The notes: a model not told the origin generated them from the letters alone. Shown: positions 8,056 to 17,267, counted from the stretch's first letter. The stretch: 64,000 bases of DNA from Bradyrhizobium erythrophlei (GCF_900142985.1 NZ_LT670849.1:6836501-6900500); one strand, 5' to 3'. Translations and numbers: made by a program.

Positions 8056-8415
8056 ATGGCGTTCGTCAGGAGTACTAGGCCGATTGTCGCTGCATTATGT
8101 GGACTGGCGGCAATGGCCGCGATCGCGCATGCCGATGACAGCAACGACTACCCGACGTCAGCGCGTTCCGAATATGTCTTCGGCTGCATGAAGGCCAATA
8201 GCGAAACGCGCCAATCGATCGAACAGTGTTCGTGTTCGATCGATATCATTGCCTCGCTATTGCCTTACGACCGCTACGTGACCGCTGAGACAGTGTTGAG
8301 CATGTCGCAGGTTCGCGGCAATCTCGGCACCCAGTTCCGCTCGTCCGAGCAGGCCAAAGGAGCCCTGGACGACCTCAGGCGCGCCCAGGCTGAGGCCGAG
8401 GTCAGGTGCTTCTAG
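8056..8415 (+). CDS. Small exported cysteine-containing protein
   Basis: The ATG at 8056 follows GGGAGA and gives 119 residues: a signal peptide (about 1-24, ending IAHAD) and an acidic helical mature part. Cysteines occur as FGCMKAN, QCSCSID and a final RCF, so two disulfides are possible. It is convergent with the SoxYZ-like gene. Proteins of this general type accompany xoxF clusters in related bacteria, but I cannot name a family; a periplasmic role is inferred. Confidence 0.7.
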   Translation: MAFVRSTRPIVAALCGLAAMAAIAHADDSNDYPTSARSEYVFGCMKANSETRQSIEQCSCSIDIIASLLPYDRYVTAETVLSMSQVRGNLGTQFRSSEQAKGALDDLRRAQAEAEVRCF

Positions 8416-8446
8416 CAGGCCTTGGAAAAGGCCTTGTCCCGAAGGC

Positions 8447-9271
8447 TCAGGTGCCGGAATCCTCGATCTTCCATTCCTTCTGAAAGACGTGGCCAGATGT
8501 GTCCTTGGCCTCGGCGCGGAACGTCCTGGCTCCGTTCGAGACGTAGGTGAACCGGATATTGGGATCTTCCGAGATGGAGATGCCGCCTTCCATCGACAGC
8601 ACGGGGCTGTTGTCCTGCCACAGATGCAGCTGGTCGACGAAGAAGGCCGGGATGTAGAGATGCGTGACCTGGTCCATCTGCAATCCGGAATTGTTGGGAT
8701 GACCGATCATGATCTGGGCTTCGCGCGGGCCGCTGGTCGGGCCCTGGTCGGCTCGGGCGAATTGCCGGTATTTCATCTGCCCGAGGCGATTGCGCGCTTC
8801 TTCCACATTTTTGCCGGCAGGTGCCGAACAGCCGCCGGATGCCTTGACGAAGGTCTTGACCATATAGAGCTGGCCATCGCTAAGCTCGGCCACGGCATGA
8901 ACATTGGTGTAGCTGTTCACGCGAACGCGCGTTGAAATTTCCGATACCCGCGCGTCGGACCCAAGTTCGAATTTTGCCGCCATCGGCGCCGGATTTTGAT
9001 CAATCACCAGCGTGATCGTCTTCAGGCGTCTCACGTCATCAGGCGCGAGCTTTGATCGCAGCGTCACGGGCACGATCGCCGCATCTTCGGCACGGTATGG
9101 CATCTCGATGGCCAGGATGTCGTTGCCGTCGTTGATTGCACGATTATTGAAGATGTCCTGGACCAGGCCCGGCCAGGGATCAACGGGCTCGGCGGCACCC
9201 GAAGGCGAACCGCGCATTAGCAGCGCGACGCCACACAGCATCAACAGACAGAGCAAGCGAGGACTCTTCAT
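8447..9271 (-). CDS. Quinoprotein dehydrogenase-associated SoxYZ-like carrier
   Basis: A 274-residue exported protein joining a SoxY-like part (about 35-160) to a SoxZ-like part (about 175-270). The likely carrier cysteine is C148 in KASGGCSAP, comparable to the GGC swinging arm of SoxY but internal because of the fusion. The ATG at 9271, after AAGGAG, gives a clean signal peptide ending SGAAE; an upstream ATG at 9298 is less likely. It is in the same direction as the zinc hydrolase gene that precedes it, the pairing known from PQQ dehydrogenase clusters. The cargo of the carrier is not known. Confidence 0.85.
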   Translation of the reverse strand: MKSPRLLCLLMLCGVALLMRGSPSGAAEPVDPWPGLVQDIFNNRAINDGNDILAIEMPYRAEDAAIVPVTLRSKLAPDDVRRLKTITLVIDQNPAPMAAKFELGSDARVSEISTRVRVNSYTNVHAVAELSDGQLYMVKTFVKASGGCSAPAGKNVEEARNRLGQMKYRQFARADQGPTSGPREAQIMIGHPNNSGLQMDQVTHLYIPAFFVDQLHLWQDNSPVLSMEGGISISEDPNIRFTYVSNGARTFRAEAKDTSGHVFQKEWKIEDSGT

Positions 9272-9325
9272 GCCGCGCTCCTTGCGGGGTCGAAGCAACG
9301 AACTCTCGACAGGTTACCCCTTACG

Positions 9326-10267
9326 CTACTCCCACTCAATCTCGGAAAATGCTGCGGTTGCGTTCCGGGCGTTATAGTCATCGAACAGTTGCCACCGCGA
9401 CCGTTCCGAGGTGGCCGCGGTGTCAGCGGCCGATTTGATTGTGGCGCCCTTCGCCACCATTGCCTTGATGTCGGTGGCGAGGGTGTCGAGGTAGCGGCGT
9501 TGATCGGACAGCGCTTCTGGCCATTCGCTCACGCGGCCGTGACCGGGAACCACGCGTGTCGCAGGCAGCCGCCTGAGATCGTCGATGATGCGCAGCCAAC
9601 CGCGAATGCTGCCGTCGACGACCGGGATATGCTCGAGGAAGACGAGGTCGCCGGCGAATAACGTTTTCGACGTTTCGTCGAGCACGGTGAGATCGTTGTC
9701 GCTGTGCGCCGCCGGCCAGGCCTGCAAGAGGAGTTTACGCGCGCCGAGATCAAGCTCGAGCGTTCCATCAACCAGCAATGTCGGGAGGACGATGCGGACC
9801 TCGCCGATCAAGCCATCGCCCATGATCTTGCGGAAGGCGTCGAGATAAAATGGACCACGCGTGCGCAGGGCTTCCGGCAAATTCTTGTGCCCGACAAAAA
9901 CGGCTCCTGAACCCGCAAAAGCGGCATTGCCGAATATGTGATCGGGATGGCCGTGCGTGTTGACGACGTAACGGATCGGCTTGTCGGTCCGCGCCCGAAT
10001 AGCAGCAACGAGCTGCCGCCCTTCGCGAACGCTGCCACCGGTATCGATGACTGCGACGGCGTCGCTTCCGACGATAAAACCGACATTGGCGATCGCGCCT
10101 TCGTTCTCGCGCGTCATCAGCTCAATCGTCCCGATGTGAACGAAAACGCCGGGCGCGACTTCGCTGACGTTCAATGCGGGCTGTTGCGCCTGTGCTCGCG
10201 GCAAAACGAAGAACGCCGCAAGCGCGAGGCCGACAAGCATCTTTTTTCGTTCAAAACGGCTACGCAT
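9326..10267 (-). CDS. Quinoprotein relay system zinc metallohydrolase (MBL fold)
   Basis: A 313-residue metallo-beta-lactamase-fold hydrolase with a signal peptide (basic start MRSRFERKK, cleavage near QAQQP). Metal ligands are visible in NTHGHPDHIFGN, in the later AAHSDND, and in FAGDLVF and PGHGRVS. It is transcribed towards the SoxYZ-like carrier gene 54 bases downstream. In sulfur oxidation SoxH accompanies SoxYZ, and this pair is the counterpart in quinoprotein clusters. Its substrate is unknown; the periplasmic location follows from the signal peptide. Confidence 0.87.
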   Translation of the reverse strand: MRSRFERKKMLVGLALAAFFVLPRAQAQQPALNVSEVAPGVFVHIGTIELMTRENEGAIANVGFIVGSDAVAVIDTGGSVREGRQLVAAIRARTDKPIRYVVNTHGHPDHIFGNAAFAGSGAVFVGHKNLPEALRTRGPFYLDAFRKIMGDGLIGEVRIVLPTLLVDGTLELDLGARKLLLQAWPAAHSDNDLTVLDETSKTLFAGDLVFLEHIPVVDGSIRGWLRIIDDLRRLPATRVVPGHGRVSEWPEALSDQRRYLDTLATDIKAMVAKGATIKSAADTAATSERSRWQLFDDYNARNATAAFSEIEWE

Positions 10268-10389
10268 GGTTCCGTTTGCGTCGCAACAGGCGCTGCGAAT
10301 TAGTCTTATGGATTATCCTGTTGCACGCCTTCAGGGAGCAGCATAGCATTTTGGTGGGAGAGTGGCGCACAAGCTGAGGACAGCAATCG

Positions 10390-11280
10390 ATGACCTATGC
10401 CCCACTCAAACCTTACCTGTTCGCTCCGCTTCTAGCGCTCGCCGCAACGCTTGCCGGCGCGCATTGGGCCGGCGCGCAGACCGACAATGATGGCGGGCTG
10501 GATCTCTCGATAGAACTCGTCGATCCCAAGGTGTTGAGGGTCTGTGCCGATCCGCGCAACCTTCCGTTCTCCAACGAGCAAGGGGAGGGGTTCGAGAACA
10601 AGCTCGCCGAATTCCTCGCGGCGAAGTTACAAAAGAAGATCGACTACATGTATTTCCCGCAGGCGACGGGCTTCGTGCGCATGACACTTGGCGCGCATCG
10701 TTGCGACGTCATCATGGGGTTTCCGCAAGGTGACGATCTCGTCCAGGGAACCAATCCCTATTACCGAACGGCCTATGCGTTGGTCGCAAAACGGGGTTCC
10801 GGCCTTGAAGATGTCGCAGCATTGGATGACGCCCGTCTGAAGGGTAAGCACATTGGCATCGTCGCCGGCACGCCACCAGCAACCGACATGGCGGTGAACG
10901 GCCTGATGTCGAATGCAAAGCCCTATCCGCTGATGATCGATACCCGCTTTGATTCCTCGGCCGGAGCCATGATTGACGATCTGAACAAGAACGTCATCGA
11001 CGCCGCCATTCTCTGGGGACCGATGGCGGGATTCTATGCCAAGAAGTCCAACCCGCCGCTTCACGTGACACCGCTGGTACACGAGAAGAGCGGTCCCCAA
11101 CTGGTTTATCGGATTGGCATGGGCGTGCGGCGCGCCGACCAGAACTGGAAACGGATGCTCAACCGCCTGATCCAGGAGAACCAGAGCGAGATCAACAAAA
11201 TCCTGGTCGAATACGGTGTTCCGCTGCTCGACGAGAACAATCAGCCGATCACCGTGGAGGCGTCGACGAGGTCGCCATGA
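10390..11280 (+). CDS. xoxJ: XoxJ-like periplasmic solute-binding protein
   Basis: A 296-residue protein with a signal peptide (cleavage near HWAGAQ) and a family-3-type solute-binding fold: LRVCADPRNLPFSNEQGEGF at the start of the mature part and GIVAGTPPATDMAVN at the inter-domain region. It belongs to the quinoprotein dehydrogenase-associated group of binding proteins, of which XoxJ is a member. In methylotrophs XoxJ is thought to help activate XoxF, not to feed a transporter. GAGGA precedes the ATG. Its stop overlaps the next start as ATGA. Confidence 0.85.
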   Translation: MTYAPLKPYLFAPLLALAATLAGAHWAGAQTDNDGGLDLSIELVDPKVLRVCADPRNLPFSNEQGEGFENKLAEFLAAKLQKKIDYMYFPQATGFVRMTLGAHRCDVIMGFPQGDDLVQGTNPYYRTAYALVAKRGSGLEDVAALDDARLKGKHIGIVAGTPPATDMAVNGLMSNAKPYPLMIDTRFDSSAGAMIDDLNKNVIDAAILWGPMAGFYAKKSNPPLHVTPLVHEKSGPQLVYRIGMGVRRADQNWKRMLNRLIQENQSEINKILVEYGVPLLDENNQPITVEASTRSP

Positions 11281-11852
11281 CCGTCTCCATCGCGCGTTCG
11301 ATGCTTGCGTTGATGGTGCTGGCCGGCGCAGCGCGTGCAGACGAACTCGTGCCGGAGCCTCAGAACTATCGCACCGAGGATTACCGCGCGCCCGTTCCGG
11401 ATACGCTCGCCGGCGCGCGCGTGCTTTCGACGCGGGAAGCAGAGGCGATCTGGCGCGACAAGGCTGCTGTGTTTGTCGATGTACTGCCGCGTCCACCAAA
11501 ACCGCCGAACCTTCCAGCGGGGACGGTTTGGCGGGACAAACCCCGCTTCAATATACCCGGCAGCGTCTGGCTGCCGGATACCGGTTATGGCGAGCTCGCC
11601 GCAACCACCGAAGAATATCTGCGGCACGGGTTAATGCGCGCCACAGGCGGCAACCGGGCCGCGTTGATCGTCGTGTATTGCCAGGCCGATTGCTGGATGT
11701 CGTGGAACGCGGCGAGGCGAACCTTGTCACTTGGTTACAGCAACGTCGCCTGGTACCCCGATGGCACGGACGGATGGGAGCGCGCCAACCTGCCGACGGC
11801 CGAGGCGCAGCCGGAACCGAGGCCGACGGAGCAACGCCCGAAAGAACCGTGA
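11277..11852 (+). CDS. PQQ-dependent catabolism-associated CXXCW-type protein
   Basis: A 191-residue exported protein, signal peptide ending near GAARAD, with a rhodanese-like core and the signature VYCQADCWMSWNAARR near residue 135. The two cysteines and tryptophan define a family found with PQQ alcohol dehydrogenases. The start overlaps the xoxJ stop by four bases, so the two are translationally coupled. A redox or sulfur-handling role in the periplasm is likely from the cysteine pair but is not demonstrated. Confidence 0.85.
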   Translation: MTVSIARSMLALMVLAGAARADELVPEPQNYRTEDYRAPVPDTLAGARVLSTREAEAIWRDKAAVFVDVLPRPPKPPNLPAGTVWRDKPRFNIPGSVWLPDTGYGELAATTEEYLRHGLMRATGGNRAALIVVYCQADCWMSWNAARRTLSLGYSNVAWYPDGTDGWERANLPTAEAQPEPRPTEQRPKEP

Positions 11853-11859
11853 TCCAGGG

Positions 11860-12471
11860 TTATTCGATTTCCTGCTGAATGGTGCGGCCAAGCGCGAACA
11901 GGCGTTGGTCGATCGTGGTCGGCACCTCGCACACGAATTTGACGACGCGGCGGCGATCTTCGAAAATCCGCGTTTCCCAGACGAGCGAGTTGCCGAGTTC
12001 ATCGATCTTCGCCTGGTCGCGCGGTGTGGCGTCCTGGAGCGCCTGCAATTCGATCGTATCGGAGCGAACCTTGTCCGCCGCCTGGCGCTGCTTACGCGTT
12101 ACCCGCTCGAGCCCGTTCATGACCGAAGCGCGCTCAGCGTTGAGTTGCTCGAAAAGACCGGCAAATAGCAATTTTCCTGCCGCCACCTTGTCGGTTCCAG
12201 GCGCCGCCAGAAAGTCCGTGATCGCCTTTTGCGCGTCTTCAAGCGGAAGCTTTCTGGCCGCCGCCTTTTCAACCAGAGCACTGATCTTTGGATCGTTTTT
12301 CCATTTCTGTTCGGCGTCGTCGAGCGATGGGCCAGCCCACACCGCAGCAAGCGAGATTTCCGGCACCTTGGCCTGCGCGCAGGGCCAATCCGGATAGCGC
12401 GGATCTGCGGCGTCAGAAATCTGCGTCGAGGCGACGACTGCAATCAACACGAGTCCAATGCGCGAAATCAT
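11860..12471 (-). CDS. Exported protein at the end of the PQQ-linked ABC operon
   Basis: A 203-residue protein with a signal peptide (ending SDAAD) and a predominantly helical mature region, including a charged segment about 110-150 with coiled-coil character. Cysteines are at WPCAQ and KFVCEV. Its strong site GGGAGG and its ATG overlap the end of the permease gene by four bases, making it the last cistron of the operon. It is convergent with the CXXCW gene. No domain name is recognised; the operon suggests a periplasmic partner of the transporter. Confidence 0.75.
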   Translation of the reverse strand: MISRIGLVLIAVVASTQISDAADPRYPDWPCAQAKVPEISLAAVWAGPSLDDAEQKWKNDPKISALVEKAAARKLPLEDAQKAITDFLAAPGTDKVAAGKLLFAGLFEQLNAERASVMNGLERVTRKQRQAADKVRSDTIELQALQDATPRDQAKIDELGNSLVWETRIFEDRRRVVKFVCEVPTTIDQRLFALGRTIQQEIE

Positions 12472-13316
12472 GTCTCACCTCCCGCGGGGCCGCGCCGGGC
12501 GAGACCCCGCGACGGATCATAGGCGAAAATGGCGCCGATCATGAAGACCGCCGTGCAACCGCCAACCACGGCAAGCGAAACCCAGTTCATTTGGCCATAC
12601 AGCGCAAAACGGATCAGCTCGACCGCGTGCGTAAACGGATTGAACTGACACACATAATACAGCATGGGACTGCCCTCCTGGACCCGCCAGAGCGGATAAA
12701 GGGCGGATGATGCAAAGAACATCGGAAAGATCACGAAGTTCATGACGCCCGCGAAATTCTCAAGTTGCTTGATCCCGGAGGAGATCAGCATGCCAAGCGA
12801 ACCGAGCATCAAGCCGGACAGAACCAAAGCCGGCAGCACGGTGAGATAGCCGGTCGGCGGTGGTGTGATGTCCCAGAACCAGGCGATCAACAGGAACGCG
12901 TAGACCTGGAGCAGCGATACCGCCGTACCCGCAAGCAACTTGCAGAACAGCAGATACCCGCGCGGTAGAGGGCCCACCAGCAACGTGCGCATGTTGCCCA
13001 TTTCCCGGTCGTAGACCATCGACAGAGAGGACTGCATGCCGTTGAAGAGCTGAATCATCGCCATCAAGCCCGGTGCGATATAAACCTCGTAGAGGATGTA
13101 GGTCTCATAGGGCGGGATGATCGAGATGCCCAGCACCTGCCGAAATCCGGCAGCGAAGATAAAGAGCCAAACCAGCGGCCTGACCAGCGCCGAGATGAAC
13201 CTTTCGCGCTGGTGCAGGAAACGCAGCGCTTCGCGCCACACGATGCCGTTGAGACAGGTGATATATTCGGCAAAAGAAAAGCCGCGACGGGACCGATCGA
13301 GGGTCGTGGAGCTCAT
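12468..13316 (-). CDS. ABC-2 type permease, PQQ-dependent alcohol dehydrogenase system
   Basis: A 282-residue membrane protein with about six hydrophobic segments (for example LVRPLVWLFIFAAGF, LAGTAVSLLQVYAFLLIAWF and VVGGCTAVFMIGAIF), the layout of ABC-2 export permeases. The ATG at 13316 overlaps the ATPase stop by four bases (ATGA), which fixes the start. The family corresponds to PedC-type permeases in pseudomonads and to the transporter of Methylobacterium lut clusters, which are linked to lanthanide handling. Whether it exports or imports is unresolved. Confidence 0.88.
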   Translation of the reverse strand: MSSTTLDRSRRGFSFAEYITCLNGIVWREALRFLHQRERFISALVRPLVWLFIFAAGFRQVLGISIIPPYETYILYEVYIAPGLMAMIQLFNGMQSSLSMVYDREMGNMRTLLVGPLPRGYLLFCKLLAGTAVSLLQVYAFLLIAWFWDITPPPTGYLTVLPALVLSGLMLGSLGMLISSGIKQLENFAGVMNFVIFPMFFASSALYPLWRVQEGSPMLYYVCQFNPFTHAVELIRFALYGQMNWVSLAVVGGCTAVFMIGAIFAYDPSRGLARRGPAGGET

Positions 13317-14131
13317 TGTGTAAGGCTCCCCGATTGAACGCCGGTCAGGCGCATGAAAGCGGAATTGATGTCGGGCGCGCCAATTTCTTTCAAAACGCGA
13401 TCGACCTCGCCGCAGGCCAGGACACGGCCTTGATGCAGGACGACAAGGTTGTCGCTTGAGACGATTTCGTCGAACAGATGGGTGGCCCACAACACGCCGA
13501 TGCCCTGTTCGACGACGAGCTGGCGGACGTGGCTCAGAATGTCGGCGCGCGCCTTCACATCGAGGCCGACGGTCGCCTCGTCGAGCAAAAGTAGCCTCGG
13601 CCGGTGCAGCAAAGCACGTGCAATCTCCAGCCGGCGCATCTGGCCACCCGAGAGATCGCGAACTTTACTGCCTGATCGGTCAGAGAGGCCAATCCGCGCC
13701 AAAACCTCGTCGCCTCTCAAGCGCGCATCGCGGCGGCCAATGCCATGCAGGGCGGCGTGATAGAGCAGGTTTTGCATCACCGAGAGATCGAGATCGAGCG
13801 TGCGCGGCTGAAACACCACGCCCATGAGGCGCAGCGCCTCACCTGGGGCGCGCCCGATATCGTGGCCGAAAATGCTGATGTGTCCTGCCTGAATCCCGAA
13901 CAGCCGCGTGACCAGCGAGAACAGCGTACTCTTTCCGGCGCCGTTGAGGCCGAGCAGGGCTGTAAAGCTCGCCGGCGGCACGTCGAAGGCAACATCCATC
14001 AGCGCGCGCCGCGCACCGTAGGAATGGCTGACGTTGCGGATCGACAGGGCAGGCGTCGCCGGGACGTCGTGCCCGGCCGGATCGGTCGGAGTCCGCGCAG
14101 CAGCCTCGTTATAGGTATCGGCCGTTGTCAT
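13313..14131 (-). CDS. ABC transporter ATP-binding protein, PQQ-dependent alcohol dehydrogenase system
   Basis: A 272-residue ATPase with Walker A GLNGAGKST, signature LSGGQMRRLEIAR, Walker B RLLLLDEATVGLD and the switch histidine in LWATHLFDE. The ATG at 14131 overlaps the stop of the beta-propeller gene as ATGA; a longer in-frame reading into that gene is not used. It pairs with the ABC-2 permease that follows. The set is the PedB/LutE-like ATPase of quinoprotein clusters, probably serving lanthanide or alcohol-linked transport. Confidence 0.9.
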   Translation of the reverse strand: MTTADTYNEAAARTPTDPAGHDVPATPALSIRNVSHSYGARRALMDVAFDVPPASFTALLGLNGAGKSTLFSLVTRLFGIQAGHISIFGHDIGRAPGEALRLMGVVFQPRTLDLDLSVMQNLLYHAALHGIGRRDARLRGDEVLARIGLSDRSGSKVRDLSGGQMRRLEIARALLHRPRLLLLDEATVGLDVKARADILSHVRQLVVEQGIGVLWATHLFDEIVSSDNLVVLHQGRVLACGEVDRVLKEIGAPDINSAFMRLTGVQSGSLTQ

Positions 14132-15117
14132 GGCGAGATCGTCACGCCCCACGGAAGTTCGCCGACCTGAATGGTCTTGATCACCTTTTGCGCTCCCACA
14201 TCGATCACCGAGACATCGTTGGAGACGCCGTTGGTAACGAGCAGAAACTTTTCGTCCGGCGTAAACGCCATGTGCCAGACCCGCTGTCCGACCAAAAGAT
14301 ACTTGGTCACGGCGTGGGTCGCGGTATCGACGATCGCCACCCGGTTCGCCGGACCAAGCGCCACGAAAGCGGTCTTGTCGTCCCTGGTAATGCCAATTCC
14401 GACCGCCTGAATGGCCTCGCTCCGCAGCCCCGGAATGTTGAAGGTGATCTTGCCGGTCACGACGTGCTTGACAGGATCGATGATCGATACCGTGCCACCG
14501 ATCTCCGATGAGACCCACAACTCGGAACCGTCGTGTTTGAATTCGGCAAAGCGCGGCCGCGAGTCGACCAGCACATTGGCGACCACCTGACGCGTCGATG
14601 TGTCGATAAAGTGCGCCATGTTGGTCGTCTCGGAGGTATTGATCAGGATCTTGCCGTCCGGACTGATGGTCATGCCTTCGGGCTCGACGCCCACCTGAAT
14701 GTCGCCAAGCCGGCTCCGCTTCTCGAGGTCGATGATGGTGACGGTGTTGTCGTTCTCATTGGCGACGTAAAGGACTTTTCCGGCCGCATCCTGGGTGAAT
14801 AGTTCAGGGTCGGGGCCGGAGGGCAGCGTGTCCACGACTTTCAGGGTTTTGGTGTCGATCATCTGGATCGTGTCGTCGTCACCGACGGCAACCATCACGA
14901 ACTTGCCGTCGTGGGTGAACTCGATGCCCCTGGGCCGTTGGCCGACCTTGATCGTCGCCGTGACGGCCCATTTGTCGGTGTCGATGACCGAGACGGTGTT
15001 TCCTTTCTCGTTCGACACATAGGCGGTGTAGGCGAAAGCGGGGCTCGCCGCCGTAACGCATGCGACCGACAAGGAAAGCAGGCAACAACGCCACATGAAC
15101 GAACTCTCCGCCGTCAT
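14128..15117 (-). CDS. PQQ-dependent catabolism-associated YVTN beta-propeller protein
   Basis: A 329-residue exported beta-propeller. Repeats of the YVTN type recur through the protein, for example NTVSVIDTDKW, NTVTIIDLEKR, GTVSIIDPVKH and NDVSVIDVGAQ. The ATG at 15117 overlaps the preceding stop as ATGA; an ATG 12 bases earlier is possible but breaks the pattern. The signal peptide ends near SPAFAYT. It is probably periplasmic and encoded between binding protein and ATPase, so it may act as a partner of the transporter or of the dehydrogenase. Confidence 0.88.
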   Translation of the reverse strand: MTAESSFMWRCCLLSLSVACVTAASPAFAYTAYVSNEKGNTVSVIDTDKWAVTATIKVGQRPRGIEFTHDGKFVMVAVGDDDTIQMIDTKTLKVVDTLPSGPDPELFTQDAAGKVLYVANENDNTVTIIDLEKRSRLGDIQVGVEPEGMTISPDGKILINTSETTNMAHFIDTSTRQVVANVLVDSRPRFAEFKHDGSELWVSSEIGGTVSIIDPVKHVVTGKITFNIPGLRSEAIQAVGIGITRDDKTAFVALGPANRVAIVDTATHAVTKYLLVGQRVWHMAFTPDEKFLLVTNGVSNDVSVIDVGAQKVIKTIQVGELPWGVTISP

Positions 15118-16295
15118 TGTAATTTGCATTTGGTCTCGGGCCGATCGACGCCAAGCGTATCGAGTTCGGAGACCTGGTGCAGGAAACCTTCCTGCGGCGA
15201 TACCGACACCACCATGCGGCCGTCGGCGAGCAGGATCGGCTGCCGGAGTTGCAGATTCCAGTCCCGCAGGGTCAGTCGCGTCCCTTTGAAGGCGGCAACT
15301 GAAAAATCTTTTCCCTTGATAAAACTGAACACGGTCTTGGGGTCGGCGGAATTGGTGCGCGAGATCGCTTCACCGATCACGCGGGTGGCCGTCCAGGCCT
15401 GCATGTCGAGCGCCGTCATGCGCCGCGAATTCTGTTTCAGGAACCGATTCTGAATTTGTACCGCCCCCCATTGGTCGTGCGAGGCGTCCCAACTGGTCGG
15501 CACCAGCCCCGCTGAGCCCGCCACGGGCCGCGGATCCCAGGTGCGGTATGGCAGATAGGCGGCAAATACCTCGCTCTCGTCGGCCGCGACAAGAACGTCA
15601 TAGGCGGGCGCCTCCTGCGTAAACACCGGCATCTGCCGCTGGATCAGCGTCACGCCGCTGTCGGTGCGGCGGGCACCGCCGGTGTCCTGAAAGGTCCGCT
15701 CCTGCACGATTTTCGCACCAAAGCGCGAAGCCGCCCGGCGCAGCGCATCAGCATAGAGTTTGTCGTTATCGTGCGAACCGCTCACCAGCAGCCAGCGCTT
15801 CCATTGCTTCCACACCAGATATTGCGCCAATGCATCCGCGAGCATCGAGCGGGTCGGCGCCACATGGACAACGTTGGCCCGGCAGTCCTGCTCTCGCAGT
15901 CGGTCGTCGATCGAGCCGGCGTCAAACAACACCGTACCGCGATCGCGCAACGTATCCGCGACCTTCAAGACTTCGTCCGCCGGCAAATCCAGGACGATGG
16001 TGCCATCATGGTCGGCGAGCTTGTTGGCTGCCGCAGTGACATCATCGCCTTCCTTGAGCCGCAGCTCGGTGAGCGTAAAATGCTGGTTGAGAAAATTGCC
16101 GGTGGTGTTGTTGTCTTCGATCGCAAGGAGTGCGCCGGCTACCCCGTCATTTTCGGCAGGTTGTGCGGCCAGCGACAATGTCGATTTGACGCCGGCATGA
16201 CGAAGATAGCCAATGCCGACCTCGATGGGGTCGGCCGCCAGCGCGTGAGTTGCCATGAGGCTTAGGCCGATCGCGCCAATCCATTCCCGGATCAT
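15114..16295 (-). CDS. ABC transporter substrate-binding protein, PQQ-dependent alcohol dehydrogenase system
   Basis: A 393-residue periplasmic binding protein of the branched-chain amino acid receptor fold, with a signal peptide ending near HALAAD. The mature protein opens with VGIGYLRHAGVKSTL and continues with two Rossmann-like lobes. GGGAG stands ten bases before the ATG at 16295; the extra upstream ATG at 16370 lacks a leader. It is the first gene of a four-base-overlap operon (binding protein, propeller, ATPase, permease, exported protein) and resembles LutA/PedA-type proteins tied to lanthanide-dependent alcohol oxidation. Confidence 0.87.
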   Translation of the reverse strand: MIREWIGAIGLSLMATHALAADPIEVGIGYLRHAGVKSTLSLAAQPAENDGVAGALLAIEDNNTTGNFLNQHFTLTELRLKEGDDVTAAANKLADHDGTIVLDLPADEVLKVADTLRDRGTVLFDAGSIDDRLREQDCRANVVHVAPTRSMLADALAQYLVWKQWKRWLLVSGSHDNDKLYADALRRAASRFGAKIVQERTFQDTGGARRTDSGVTLIQRQMPVFTQEAPAYDVLVAADESEVFAAYLPYRTWDPRPVAGSAGLVPTSWDASHDQWGAVQIQNRFLKQNSRRMTALDMQAWTATRVIGEAISRTNSADPKTVFSFIKGKDFSVAAFKGTRLTLRDWNLQLRQPILLADGRMVVSVSPQEGFLHQVSELDTLGVDRPETKCKLQ

Positions 16296-16389
16296 GGCGT
16301 CTCCCTTGCGGTTCTCCTCGGATGGGAGAATTCTTGATTCGAAACAAGACCAGATCGCGCTAGCTTGCAAGCCTACTTAAGGACGCCAA

Positions 16390-17235
16390 TCAGGCTCCCA
16401 ACCGCTGCGCGTGCCAGCGCAGATGATCGGCCATGAAGGTCGAGATGAAGTAATAACTGTGATCGTAACCGCTCTGCCGGCGCAAGGTCAGGGGAATACC
16501 AGCTTTCTCGCACGCAGCCTGAAGCAGATCGGGACGAAGTTGCTCCGTCAGGAATTGATCGGCATCGCCATAGTCGACGAGGAATTCACGAAATTTGGCG
16601 CCATCCTCGATCAGAGCGACCGCGTCGTGCTTGCGCCATTTGCTCTTGTCGTCGCCGAGATACCCGCCGAGGGCCTTGATACCCCAGGGCACATGCGAGG
16701 GTGCGACGATCGGCGCAAAGGCGCTGGCCGCTCGGTAGCGGCCCGGATGGCGCAAGGCGATGGTCAGCGCCCCATGGCCTCCCATCGAGTGCCCCATGAT
16801 CGATTGCCGGCCAGAGTCGACCGGAAAATGTTCGGCGACGAGCTTCGGCAACTCCTCGGTCACATAGCTCCACATCCGGTAATTGCGCGAGAAGGGTGCT
16901 TCCGTCGCATCGACATAGAAGCCGGCGCCCAAACCGAAATCGTAGGAATTGGCGGGATCGCCCGGCACGCTTTGGCCGCGCGGACTGGTATCGGGTGCAA
17001 CGAAGATGAGCCCGTGCTCCGCGCAGGCGTTGCGAAATTCGCCTTTCTCGGTGACGTTGGCGTGGGTACAAGTCAATCCCGACAGATACCAGACCACGGC
17101 GAGTTTGGTGCCTTCGCGGTGTGCCGGAACATAGACCGAAAAGTTCATGTCGGTTTGGGTCTGCTCGCTGGCGTGCTTGTACACGCCCTCGATGCCGCCA
17201 TAAGCCTTGTTAAGAGAAATCGTTTGCAGCGCCAT
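16390..17235 (-). CDS. fghA: S-formylglutathione hydrolase
   Basis: A 281-residue serine hydrolase of the esterase D family, which splits S-formylglutathione to formate and glutathione in the cytoplasm. The nucleophile is in GHSMGGHGA, and the Asp and His of the triad fit GDADQFL and GYDHSYYF. The early SGLTCTHAN segment is also typical. GGAGG precedes the ATG. It completes the formaldehyde pathway begun by gfa and the dehydrogenase at the left edge. It lies 94 bases upstream of the binding-protein gene and in the same direction, so it may be cotranscribed. Confidence 0.96.
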   Translation of the reverse strand: MALQTISLNKAYGGIEGVYKHASEQTQTDMNFSVYVPAHREGTKLAVVWYLSGLTCTHANVTEKGEFRNACAEHGLIFVAPDTSPRGQSVPGDPANSYDFGLGAGFYVDATEAPFSRNYRMWSYVTEELPKLVAEHFPVDSGRQSIMGHSMGGHGALTIALRHPGRYRAASAFAPIVAPSHVPWGIKALGGYLGDDKSKWRKHDAVALIEDGAKFREFLVDYGDADQFLTEQLRPDLLQAACEKAGIPLTLRRQSGYDHSYYFISTFMADHLRWHAQRLGA

Positions 17236-17267
17236 CGCGCGCCTCCGCCGTCAACTATTCCGTTGCT

